This document shows positions 1 to 29,216 of a stretch of 64,000 bases of DNA, one piece after another (within the stretch, counting starts at the first letter, position 1; each line of letters starts with the position of its first letter). The translations under genes and the position numbers were made by a program. The notes beneath the pieces were generated by a model, which worked only from the letters and a program-made list of their open reading frames with translations, was not told where the DNA came from and did no database searches. This DNA comes from Antedon mediterranea (Eukaryota; Echinodermata; Crinoidea; Comatulida; Antedonidae), in contig NC_092679.1 of assembly GCF_964355755.1 (NCBI RefSeq), positions 1,488,001-1,552,000 of the forward strand. Reading direction: 5' to 3'.

Positions 1-1051
1 AATGAAAAATTAAAAAGACAATATGATACACAATGATAATGAAACACTTTTAAGATGAAAGATAGCAGTCATCGAAAATGAGGTACAGTAGGTATACAAA
101 ATGAATATTCATTAACACAATCATCACAAACATGAATATTCATTAACACAGTCATGACAAACATGAATATTCATTATATCATCACAAACATGAATATTCA
201 ACAACAAGATTACCATAATTAGTACACAAACACAACATTGAGGTGACACAGTATAGGAATGCCATATTTCAACAAATTGTATTACAGTGTTTTAAATTAC
301 ATTATTTAATAAATAAATATAACCTATTGACAGTAAATTGGACAGTAATTAAAAAATAAAATACACTAAGGCGCCTACTACTAAAAAAAGGAAAAAAAAA
401 CCCTAATTAAATAAGTTATGCTTTCTAATGAATGATAAATTGGTGTTAATTAAGTAATATTGGTTTGTTACAATGATAACACTAAAGGTTGAAAAGTTAT
501 ATCTAGACTATTGAAATAGTATATGGTATTATACTTATATTATATAACTATAATAGTTCAATATTAGTAGTTAGTTCACCCATAAAATCCTTTTGCGAAT
601 GTGTTATTAAGATTAAAAATGGCTGAATATATTATTATTATATTTATTTTAGGATAATGTGTTGAATTCATTATGTATATGTTATATAAGTGTAGTACTA
701 AATAATTGTATGTAGTAAACACATTTGTTTTGGCCTTTCCATTGATATAGTTAATTCAATTTGATGTAAATATGTGTGTACCACCAAATGTAACAGATAA
801 AGCAACCATAGTACCCAGGATAGGTTCCTTGTCTCTTATGTATTACACGACACTCTTCACTCGCAGAACACCACCTTATATTAAACAAACACAGAACACG
901 ACATAAATCGCCATCAACCAAGCCATGCTGAACACTCTTCATGCATGAGATACCACTATCCCCACAACACGCTAAATAGTAATATAAACGAGGCCTTAGG
1001 AAGGAGGCCCTCTATGAATCGTTGAGTCGTCAAACACTGTTTAACACCTAC
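1..1051. other. Left flank, probable KLC 3' intron; no gene seen
   Basis: AT-rich sequence downstream of the last recognised KLC exon on the minus strand. It holds a short tandem repeat of a unit of about 31 bp containing CATGAATATTCATTAACAC, about four copies at 102-200. No convincing exon of the KLC tail was found, so the remaining exon(s) are presumed left of the window. Confidence 0.5.
102..200. repeat. 31-bp minisatellite, about 3-4 copies
   Basis: Successive units begin CATGAATATTCA and differ by small changes and one shortened copy. Confidence 0.7.
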
Positions 1052-18246
<17,195 letters not shown>

Positions 18247-18430
18247 CGTGAGTTTTGGGTTCTACAACCACCACCCTAAAAAAATTAAAGATTAAGAATT
18301 AATATTAATAATCAGTAACACTGGCACTTTATTTCTGATCAATGTTAAACTTATTTATAATTATAGTACAGTATTTAAATGCGACTAGCTCCTTATTGCC
18401 CAGCCTAGCTAGAAATTGGAGTACAGTAAT

Positions 18431-18602
18431 GTTTATCGCAAATAGCTTGATTTGCTTGGAACGTCATGGCACAATGCATGATGGGAAGATTTGGGGAGCA
18501 AACGTCACATATATGTACAAACAACAAACCACATACGTACGCATTGTGAAGTTTCCTCCCAAATCCTTTCCACAAGAGTCGCGCATGCTATTTGCGATAA
18601 AC
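18431..18602. mobile_element. 172-bp foldback element
   Basis: Arms GTTTATCGCAAATAGC (18431-18446) and the exact reverse complement (18587-18602), with inner inverted copies of GATTTGGG. It sits upstream of the KLC ATG. The open frame through it is a by-product. Confidence 0.7.
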
Positions 18603-19439
18603 CTTATGGATGAAGATGATTAGGCCTAGTATTATTAGACCGTACTAGCTAGACTAGGCCCTAGTATTATCACTTTTTTACTTTAAAAAAAATTTAATTT
18701 TATCAAAAATAATACCACGATTCTTTTTGTTTTAAACATAAAATAAAAATCGGATCCTATATTTCTAAAACTTGTTATATTTTTATTTAAATAATAATAG
18801 ATTTATCAAGATAACATAGAGCCCAGATACTAGGCCTACTATTTAATATGAAAAGAGGCGTGACCCGGTGTTTTCTGAGCAGGCTCAGATAGATAGACCA
18901 ACGTTGACGTTGTCTCTCCTACAACAGGGAAAACGACGACTCCGGCGGAGAGCCTTCTGGACACTACGCCCAAAAACTTGCTTTAAAATAACATATAAAT
19001 ACAACTATACCTTTCAAGATTGCCTTCTATAAGTGAAACAGATTGCGTAAGTGTAGTTTATGACATATTCTTTTGATTTCTTGGTCAAATTTTGCTATTT
19101 GATGACTACTTTTCTAACCAAATAGAGATATCACTCGCTCTCTGCTCCCCGGTGAAATTTACCCAGAATTCTATTTAGAATGAGGGCGTACATCACAAAA
19201 ATGCAATTGTCAGATCAGAGAAATTAAAAAACCAAATGGACCATGCTCAATTTTTAATATTTGTAAAAATGTTTGCCTATTACGTTATTCATGTTTTGGT
19301 TAATACTATTAAATCGATACTTTATAAATTATATTATATTTCATACAAAAATATTTATTTTTTACCATAATTATACAATAAAAAACGAACTTTATACTTT
19401 ACAATTTACACTAAGAAGTTCATAATAGACTCGATATGA

Positions 19440-20256
19440 CCGGTTGGGCCGCCGACAAGTTGAGCCGCCGGTAATTTCTATGAAACGCCCAGTGCGTCTT
19501 TTATGACATTTCGCGTAGTGATAGAGTGGTGTCCTAGTACATAAGTTCATGGTCTTTACGTTTATTGTGTCATGAAAATAAATAATAATTACATACTACA
19601 ATTGTGTTGGTTTGAACCGCCATACACAGCAAAGGAAAGTAGTCATATTTAATAATTTAATTGTTTTTAATCTTAAAAATGCAGTGCACTCCATAATATT
19701 TTTCTCGCATGTATGATGCCTACCACGTAAAATCACGTTGTTTCTCAGGACTAATAGAGTATTGATATTCTTCGAATGAGGTTAAATAATTATTATTTTT
19801 TATTTACTATCTTTTAATATCATATTTTATTGAATTTTACAATGTTAATACACAAAATATTTTAATAAAAGACGGTGATTTTATGCAATTATTTTACTGA
19901 AAAATGGAGTAGGCCTAGTTCATACAACTGCCGCCGCCTTCATTTTTGGCTAAAACGATAATTTTCGGTCATGTTTTAGGCCTTATATTTTTGAATCTAC
20001 AAGTCAGATATTCATAATTATTTCTCTTTAATTATAATATTTAATAATATATACTAAAAACCGTGATATATAAACTTTGGAATATACATCGTTATATCTA
20101 ATAAGTAATATAAATAGAACTTCTATTAAATAGAAACGAGCACCGGCGAAAGTAAGCATTTGGCGTTTCATAGAAAATAACGTTTTTCTGGCGGCGGCTC
20201 AACTTGTCGGCGGCTCAACTTGTCGGCGACGGCGGCTCAACTTGGCCTAAAATCCC
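19440..20256. mobile_element. 0.8-kb element with CG-rich inverted ends
   Basis: The left end carries CCGACAAGTTGAGCCGCCG and then TTTCTATGAAACGCC. The right end carries the reverse complement GGCGTTTCATAGAAA and three tandem copies of GGCGGCTCAACTTG. The AT-rich middle has no coding capacity. It fills much of the KLC-PRORP intergenic region. Confidence 0.75.
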
Positions 20257-20377
20257 TGTAGACTACAGTGTAGTGTAATTACATGCTGATTTAGGTCTGA
20301 TTTTATTCACTACTGAAGGCATGATAAGTGTATCATTTTAAGTTAATCAAGATATTAACAGCTATAACAGTTAAGAA

Positions 20378-23300
20378 ATGACACATCATTTGGTGAGTAT
20401 ATGGTAAAAGAAAAGGTCATCAATGCTCCCCAGACAAAATGGGTTACTGTATTTAAGTACACACAATAAATAAACGTTGCCGTGTATATAGTTCTGGATA
20501 AATTGAGAGGAAGTGATCATTACAGACAAAACTACACGTATTTTGGGCGACAAAATAAATATTAGGTTATTTTACAACTTTATACAAAGTCTAATAACGT
20601 GTTTTATTATAATCAAATTTCTGTTATACTGTATTAATATTGCTTTAATGAATTTATTAACAATCTAGATAGTGCTAGTCAGGCTAGGCCTAGTATCACC
20701 ACGCGACGTTCGCTGGCGTTCCATGAAAAACGTGTTCGATAAAGGTTTAACAGCGCCCTCATAATTTAAGTAAAAGTTAAAGTTTACAGACTTTGAATAA
20801 AATTCTTTCATGGGTACAATATATCTTTAATTTACATTTTATTTATTTTACATTTTAGAAGTCAATCGTTACACACCTTTACGTTGGTAGACGATATGTG
20901 TATCATAATCGGTGTGTATCCAACTTCATCAGAGCCAATCAAGAAGAACATATTTTTTTGACCGAGAATAAAATAAACAGAAATGTATACGCATCTGTTG
21001 GAAATCTCCAATCAAATAAAATTAAGCAATATTCTACATTGTCCACTGTTCATGATAGTCTTTTTGGTTGTAATACTTACAATATTTTAAATAGTCGAAA
21101 TTGTTCAAACAATGCAATAGAAAAACCTGTAAAACGAAGCAAGGTTTTGAATGACGCAATAGATAAACCAGATACGTATTTATCTGAGGATGAATGGATG
21201 AAAATAAAACTAGTGTGGGATGAAGATAATCGTCTGAATCTTAAATCCGGAAGGATGGTGTTTGTGGAAAAAGCAATGTCACTTACTTGTCGCAACAAAT
21301 CATGGCAGCTAGCAAACTCGTTGTTTCATTTCGCTAACAGCATTGGTTTCAATCCAACGAAATCATTTATGAACAGTTACTTATACATTTGCAAAGCTGC
21401 TGAAAAACGTGACGAAGTGTTAAGTATCTGCGATTGGTTCTCAAATAATTCTACCGTGTTGGACGCAGCAATTTTAAAGAATATCGTAAATGGTTTATGC
21501 TTGACCGATCGCTGGAAAGAGTCGTTGACATTTCTGGAAACGGCAAAAGGAACAATAAACGTATCCAGTGGTGCGGTGAACTCCGTCGTCTGCTGTGCTT
21601 GCTCGCATAAAGAGTATGACCTCGTGGATGACCTTGTTGATCAAATGATATCAGATAAAATGCTCATTGTTGATAAAACAATAATTGCTCTGCTTACAAC
21701 TTACGATGGGATTACAGACAATGCAGAATGGGGTCAAAGATGTAAATATATGATAGAGAAATTATTTATGTTGTTCCGAGATGAGAGAATACTGCCTTCT
21801 ATGGTTGTCGGGGAAGCTTTAAAAGAATGGTTCAATAGGTCTGTAAGATTTTTTAAGATGACTATAAACTATATTTGTTTTTTTATTTCAACAATATTTT
21901 TTACGAGGGTGGTCCATCTAGCTGAATTCTTGTGAAGAAGTTAGTGGATTCAAACCTGCAGAGAGCTAGTGGACTGAAGATCAATTCTTGCATTCTGCTT
22001 GTAAATTGAAAAACACAACATAACAATTTCTTTTCTGATTCTTATTTCTTGACAGAAGTACTTTTGAACGATGGGAAAGTGAGATTATAAAGATAGACAA
22101 CCGACACAACTGTCCACGATGTTCTTCGCCTCTTGAGAAACTCGAACTAACTGATGCAGAATTTAAAAATCTTCATGAGCAAGTGATTAAAAAAGTAAGA
22201 TATCTATTCTCATTTTGTGAGATGAAATTTGAACCAGAAGCTTGGGATTCGTGGCGAAGCATCAACGCCACTCTACCACCTAGATTATTAAAGGAAATAG
22301 TTTTGTCCTGTCAATTGTTTTGTAGTAAGAGTCCTTAATGATCAGCTTCGACTGGATAGACCGCCCTCAATAAATATTGTTGAAATAAAATAAAGAAATA
22401 TTTTGTTCATTTTCAGGTAATCCGTGGTACCGACATCTTTAGAAAAACATCTCCGCAAGAACTACAAGCATTCATACAATTTGTGGATAAAAGCGCCCCC
22501 TATGACGTCGTTATCGATGGCCTCAATGTCGCATATGTTCAGTTTAATAAAACATTACGCAAATCACAACTTGTAGGTTTAATTAGACAGAGTTTTGACT
22601 TAATATTAGTTAAAAGTTAAATATTTTGGCACATATGCCGTTTCATACGTGTACTACTTGAGCTTGTATTTCAGACAAACATCGCAAAGCCCCGAAATAA
22701 CTACAGTCTTGGGGCAAGTCTAAAGTTTAATATGCATCTATATTAAAGTGTACAGTGTTAAGTACCCTATGAATTTTCATGGATGAACAAGATATTTTTA
22801 ATTAATTATCAACAAGATTTAATTAAATAATTTGCTTTTTCTCAGCTTCTGCAAGTAGTTCAGTATCTCGTGGAAACCCGTGGCTACAAATGTTTAGTTC
22901 TTGGAAGACATCACATGCTAAAACAGTGGAACAAACTTGACATGCAGAAACTGATGGATTGCGCCGATTGCTTTTTTACAGAGGATATGTAAGTGTGCTG
23001 GCCTTTCAAAGATTAGCAAAAAAATTAGGAGGGTGCCTTTTTTCTCTAACCTAGTATCTTTATTGATTGTTTTGCCAATTAAAAATAGTCAAATGCAAAA
23101 TAACATTCTTTCTTTCACTCAGGTCGGAAGATGACCCGTACATGTTATACGCTACCTTACATAGTGGTCCAAAAGCGGTATTTGTTACGCGCGACATGTT
23201 GCGCGACCACAAGGCGCTTTTTGATCACAGGACGCATGTGTGTTTTATTAAGTGGCAGCGAGGTCATCAGTTGGCGTTCATCAATTTCAAAAGAGGACGA

Positions 23301-23866
23301 CCACATTTTAAGGTTTGTTGACGAATTGAAATAAACGATACTAAATTTGAGATAATTGGTTAGAAGTTTGTTCTTAACACTCACATTATTCTATCACATG
23401 ATCAACTTACTTGGATAAACCGACATAGGCCCTTTCTCCTTCGATGGGAGAACATGTTAAAAAGTAAAAATATTCTTGGTATTGTAAGACAGTGGTATCA
23501 TCCATGTAATTGATAATGCTTGAGAAACATTGTGAGGTTATTCTGGTTGGACCAGACCACTAGCCTACCATAGGGTTAAATTCTAGCCCAACCTGAGAAT
23601 AACTAAATACATTTCTTTGCAAGTGCTCTCAATATACAGAATATTCCATACAACTGCATAACTGTAAATACAATTTATAAACCTCACTTATCTAATAAAG
23701 TGGAGATGATGCATTTAAAGTGAATACCATTTTTATTTAGTCTTGCAGAGTTGAAGATACGATTACGCAGACAACAGGTGACACATGGCATATACCACTT
23801 GACGCTAAAGACAACCAATTTGCATATCAGCTACCAACCACCTGGCTTTGTGCCAAAAGATTGTAA
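20378..23866 (+). CDS. PRORP: Mitochondrial ribonuclease P catalytic subunit (PRORP)
   Basis: Protein-only RNase P nuclease that removes 5' leaders from mitochondrial pre-tRNAs, in animals together with TRMT10C and SDR5C1. Exons: 20378-20392, 20859-21838, 22056-22194, 22417-22572, 22846-22988, 23123-23312 and 23741-23866; about 582 aa, close to human PRORP. The first exon is short (MTHHL before a GTGAGT donor). It is chosen because the next exon has no in-frame ATG near its start and the phases agree; it is the least certain part. The N-terminus is basic, as expected of a mitochondrial presequence. The central alpha-helical part fits PPR repeats. A zinc-binding CPRC lies near residue 351, and the NYN metallonuclease domain shows [10 protein letters not shown] (catalytic Asp near 412), [27 protein letters not shown] and GDTWHIP. 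The gene is head to head with KLC, 2.1 kb apart. Confidence 0.93.
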
Positions 23867-25228
23867 ACATTTAGAAACACGATTTTTAAAAAAATAACAA
23901 AAATCAACCAGCTTGTTTGTCTGTCTATTTTAAGTACCATACTCAATTTAAAAATGAATCGTTTACCGCACAGTAAAATATATAACTTAATCTATATAAA
24001 TGTGAAGTAATCAGGACGCACTTATGTTTTCAGTTGGGTGCTTATTATACTGAAGTACTTGCTTATTTAGGCAGCCTCAAAATATTTGAGCAACTTAAAT
24101 GAACTTGTGTAATATTATTAATCATCTATGGCAGCTTTATATCATTTGTACCATGTGGATATAAACACATTTGGACCCTGAAAATTATTTTTATATAAAG
24201 AATATGAAGGTATTTATTATATCTTGTTACTGTATATTAAAGGTTATAATTTATGCTAAAGTTTAAAGTACAAGAAATGTCCCCTAACCTTGGGTTTACT
24301 GCAAACTAATAAATTGTAAAATATAAAAAATAAAATAACCAATAACCTTTAAAACAAAAGAATATTATTACATTATAATTAGTTCAGAAGAATAGTTCAA
24401 CCATAATACTGAATTACTAATCTTAAGAGATTACTGGCAATTGGCCTTGAGGCAGTATGTTAACAACACACCCTATAAAATCTATAAAAAAATAATTGTG
24501 AATTGAAAAAAACCAATAACTTCTCTAGCTAACTGTTTACCAATAGTTAAAGTATGCCACATAATGACATTCCAAATAAATTCCAAAAATAGACGCATCT
24601 TTAAACCAACTTTTACTAGAACGTAATAAGTACAGGCTCCCAATTATAATTTTTGTTCAATTAACACTACCACCAAATATTTAATAAATAATTATCATTA
24701 TTTCCCTCATAAAAACTAAAGTTTTTGTTAAATTAATTAGTCTGCTTATTTTCAGTTACATCCTCCACACACTTATCACTAGGGAGCTTTTAATTTGTGA
24801 TGACCTACATGTTAATTATGCGCATAAAGGACGACCTAATTACATCATCATGTTAATTATGCGCATGCAGGGAAATTGAGACTTGATTCCTCAACACAAT
24901 TTAGGCGGATACTACTAAACAACAACACAACATGCATAGGTCGTAGGTCATCACAAAGTGAAAACTCCATACTATCATCAATTTACAATATACAACCCCC
25001 CCCCCCCCCCCACCCAATGGTATACACTGTATTGCCTCCATATACAAACCATTCTGTGACCGTTTCTTAAATATATGCAAGATAATTCTTTTAAATAAAT
25101 AATGTTAGTATTAAAAATTTACAAAATTGGAAAGGTAACCTGTTTAAAAACCCCAAACAAACAGTATATAAAAAATCCCAAAATACTTAAAATCTATCAA
25201 TTATTTTTTGTGAACATTTGTTATAATT
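23867..25228. other. PRORP-SLC35B2 convergent intergenic region
   Basis: AT-rich; 3' UTRs of both genes must lie here. It includes a poly-C run at about 24997-25011 and a pair of TGTTAATTATGCGCAT copies at 24808 and 24850. No gene seen. Confidence 0.5.
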
Positions 25229-27202
25229 TCAAATTTTGTTTGATCCACTAATTCTTTGTTCTGACGCTGAAGAAACAGGTTTTTTAACTTTTCTAGCCTT
25301 GGCATAAATTTTAAGAAATAGAGCAATAAAAACGATAAAAATGCCGACAAATCCCATAAACGATACAGGATGACCGTAAATCATACACGAAAGTAAGATG
25401 GCAAGAGCCTGTCTCGTGGTCATTATAATTGTGAAGATGACTGCCCCAAATCGAGATATCGTATAAAATATAAACAACTGACCAGTAGCAGAGCAAATAG
25501 ATAAAAGAAGAACGTGATACGCAAAGGTACTATATTTAAGAATAAAACCTGATGCTTCAAGAAATCCACCTTGCTCTATCAAAGACCAGCTTGTGAATAT
25601 GCATGAAAACAGATTCACCCCAAACATAGCTTGGATGCTGGACATTTTATGTTTATTAAATAACTCTGCTTGCCAATTCGATGTGAAACTATCAAATACC
25701 ATATAACCCATAAGAATGACAACCCCTGAGGCGGTCGTGACCGCTGACCCGCGACTTTCTTCTCCCTGAGATAACAAAAACACGGTAACGCCTAGTGAAA
25801 TCATACCTGCGGTTATGTACTCGTAAAACTCAAAAGTTTTATTTGAGACAACCTTTCCCATCAGCATCACAGGAATGATTTTAGAAGCCTTTGCTAGAAC
25901 TTGCGTCGGGAAACTGACGAATTTTAACGCTTCATATTGGCACCAACTACTCATTATGTTAGACAATGAGCAGTAAGAATAACGATAAAGCGGCGTAGTG
26001 TGAGGCTTTTGAACGGAGAAAGACATTATACACCACGCAGTAATCAACGCCAGTATACGATTCATAAAGACGAGAAATTGCGAGTTCTTGAACTTCTCTC
26101 CTGGGTTGTTTTCGTCTTTGCCGTATTCGTGAGCCATGATTCTTTCCTGAAGCACGCCCCACGTTAAGTACGAACCTTGTAATCCCGCAACGCATATCAA
26201 CAGGGTCAACCAACCTGGAATCTGAATGGTAGAAACAGTAACAATGATGATAGAGGAAGCTTGCATAGTTATTTTATTTTTTAAAAAGCACAATTCAGAG
26301 ACGACTTTCAAGTGGGTATTAAAATCAGTCTGAGAGAAAAATTGACCCTAAAGCTCCGTCTACACTATCAAACTAATTTGACAAAAAAAGTGTGATGTGT
26401 CGAAATTTGGTAGTAATTTGCCCAAATATGGTAGTGATATGATATCATGTCCATATATGGGCACATCACATTTTTTTGTCGCATATAGTTTGATAGTGTA
26501 GACAGAGCTTAACAGTGTTATGATTTGAAAGTGAAATAAAAACTTACCGTAGACTTTTGAGTTGTTTGTTCTGTATCCTCACACAGGTTGACATCAGCAT
26601 CTTGGCCGTGTACGCAAGATTTTACAACGTTATAAAAGCACCCATGTCCTGCAAGTACAAACAAACCAAGAGCTTTAAACCAGCTACTTTGAACAGAAAT
26701 CCTGACATGATTTTTAATTTATGGGTTGCCATCTGAAGCTCTGTCTACACTATCAAACTAGTTTGACAAAAAAAGTGTGATATGCCCCAAATATGGTAGT
26801 GATATGCTTAAATATGGTAGTGATATGAAATCAACATGTCCATATATGGGCACATCATACTTTTTTGTCACATCAAGTTTGATAGTGTAGACAGAGCTTT
26901 AAGACCAGTTTCCAACTAACAAGTGTCTTCATTTTGTTTGGTGCATGTCAATCATACCCACCTCCTTTATCTAGATATCCACTTGAACGTATATACTTGA
27001 TTACGATCCAAGCGGGGAAAATTACTGAAGCATAACCAAGTAGGTTAAAGATGAGTCGCACCAGCCAGAAGTCTGTCCATTGGTAGTCGGCTGGTTTGAC
27101 CTCTAACTTGACCTGTTCGTTCACGACAGCCTCCTCCTCAGCTCCATGGTTGTAGCATACTGCAAACACCAATATGGTGTAAACAATATAAACAAACCTC
27201 AT
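25229..27202 (-). CDS. SLC35B2: Golgi PAPS transporter 1, SLC35B2-like
   Basis: Antiporter that brings the sulfate donor PAPS into the Golgi lumen for sulfation of glycans and proteins. Exons: 26962-27202, 26548-26648 and 25229-26329; about 480 aa. Exon 1 carries a signal-peptide-like start ([16 protein letters not shown]) and a membrane segment matching the family N-terminus ([16 protein letters not shown]). Exon 2 is a short hydrophilic link ([12 protein letters not shown]). Exon 3 holds the nucleotide-sugar-transporter core of about eight further membrane segments with strongly conserved strings: [61 protein letters not shown] and [14 protein letters not shown]. The C-terminus is Lys/Arg-rich and cytosolic. 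The donor of exon 1 is taken as GGAG|GTGGG because the alternative GTATGA site puts an early stop into exon 2. Two MITE copies sit in the two introns. Confidence 0.95.
26350..26511. mobile_element. MITE family A, copy 6
   Basis: Almost fills intron 2 of SLC35B2: 20 bp from the acceptor of exon 3 and 36 bp from the donor of exon 2. Confidence 0.9.
26735..26901. mobile_element. MITE family A, copy 7
   Basis: In SLC35B2 intron 1, 60 bp from the donor of exon 1; carries two CCAAATATGG-type units and CCATATATGG. Confidence 0.9.
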
Positions 27203-29216
27203 TCTATGAATAAAAACAAAAAATGTATGTTTATTGTTTTTTTACGTTATGTTGCCAACCAGGGTAAATGCAGTCATCCGGACTACACACTACACTACAC
27301 AGTGAATTACAAGTATTCCCTTTTTTTTTGTTCACCAACAATTGACAAGGGAAAGGCCGTGGCGTAGGTAGATAGTTAGGGCTTAGTTAGGCCTATTTCT
27401 TTTAAGTAAATATGAATGGTTATATCTGCTGCCGCCATCCAGCTAAGCTTAGCTAGATCCGCCTAGATATTCAACCTAGGCCTAGCTGACTGGGCAGGCT
27501 AGTAGTAGTCCTAGCCTACTACTCCCGGTGGTCCCCTCTCGGCTACTACTAGAGGCGGCAGGTAGTAGGCTAGGCTTTATAGTACTACTAGGCCTAGGCC
27601 TACTAACCCCCGGCTAGGCCTAGCCCAGGCCTAGCTAGTAAAATGTCTAGATAATTAGGTAGTTTGGATATACCAAAAAAATTAAGTATTGTTATAATTT
27701 CATGTTTTTAACTGTACCTTCTGGTCTAGCTACTGTAGGCCTTCTTTTGTACAAATCGTACGTACGTCGTACACGTAGCAAACTCACACACACGACGATC
27801 ATTGACGGGGAGGGAAATGTAAGGTGTAGGCGATTACTACTATGGAACGCTGTTACTGCCTTCTGTGGAACATTTTAACGGGCGCGCTCTCTGGCGACCG
27901 CATTCACTACTATGAAACGCCGTACTGCTTTCTGTGGCGTATTACCAAATCGTGCAAAAAAATGTGACTATGGCAAAATAGCAGAACGTAATAAATAAAG
28001 TATACGTCAATACAAATAATGGAGCCGAATACAAAAGCACCGAATAAAATGAATGAATGAATTTTAAGAAATTGCCTGAAAACTGAGTGGTGCATGCATT
28101 TTTTGTCTAAGCTAAGCAAATAATAGCATACTTTGGACTATTGTAAGATTATATATATATAATATTAATATATACACGAATGGAGCTCAAATCACACCAT
28201 TTGGATATTGTGTTTAATATTTTTATCATAATTAGGTGTTATTTCTTCCATAACATTTTTTATTCTATGGCTTACTGAACCAAGACCAGAACGGTAAATT
28301 TGAAAACACGTGAATGGTCTGAATTGGGTGTAAAATAAAAATAGCATTAGCCATAATAGAAAAAAAAAGATTTATAATTTAAATGAGCACAAGCTATAGG
28401 CCTATCGATCATATTATTGTTGTATACTAGTTCCACGTACGTACACACAAACTGATTAAATGTGTGCTGATATAACCACTCACGTAGGCCTAGTATATGG
28501 ATTTCTGAATCCCTCAGGCTAGAGCACCATATGTGAAATATTGGTCCACGAACAAGGTTCAACTCCATTGTCAATACGCGTGGGAAGACCTAAATAAATC
28601 ACGTTGATAGTTTTGACTGATAATTATCTTAAATAAATTTACAATTGTCTAAACTAATCAAGTTGAACAAACCCTCCATGTTGTTTTTTAACGGTTGTGG
28701 TACAAACGTTAGATTGTAGAGACATTTAGGCATACACAATTTTTCACGGATTTTCACAATATGTCAGGAAACCCACCACCTCGATAGACTAAGGATTATT
28801 AAAACTATATCACTGTATTTCGTCAAAATGTAGACCTGTTTGTCGGTCAATAAACAAGTAAGTTTTAATTTTTTATTACAAGCGATTGCCGTGGGTCATA
28901 ATGTATAACGCTTTGGTTTTAAACTATTAGACGCTTTATAAATACAGGATATGATTATTATTTGTGTGGATATTTTCTGATATATTTATTGAAATGCTAT
29001 ATTTTATCTTTACTACTTGTTAAGAAAATTCACAAACTCTTGTCATAGGGATTTAGTTCCCTTTTTGTGTTTCCTGACAACGTGAAATTAGTGTATCAAT
29101 TTTGAATGATCTATATGCGTTGACGCGCCACTTTGTAGTTGTCTGTACTGTTTGTTGTTGTTTTGTGATTGTCAATAAAGAATAAGAATTATTAAATCAA
29201 CTTTATTCATTGTCAG
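27203..29216. other. SLC35B2 / synaptotagmin-like divergent region
   Basis: Holds the promoter of SLC35B2 and the unlocated 5' exon(s) of the synaptotagmin-like gene; CAATAAACAA|GTAAGT at about 28849 is a candidate 5' UTR donor. The stretch 27440-27640 is crowded with CTAGGCCTAG-type motifs. No further gene seen. Confidence 0.45.

Larger units (their letters stand above)
18247..20377. other. KLC-PRORP intergenic region
   Basis: Should contain both promoters and 5' UTR exon(s) of KLC. A splice acceptor ending GGTTGTAG precedes the KLC ATG on the minus strand. A moderately GC-rich patch at 18855-18965 is a candidate KLC first exon, unproven. The 172-bp foldback and the 0.8-kb TIR element take up about half of the space. 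Confidence 0.5.

Noticed and set aside
18342-18623. 93-aa open frame upstream of KLC
   Set aside because: Most of it lies across a 172-bp foldback element and shows no conserved domain.
20898-21935. PRORP as a stand-alone frame starting near 20898
   Set aside because: There is no ATG at that point; the frame is open back to a splice acceptor at 20858 and ends at a donor at 21838, so this is an internal exon.
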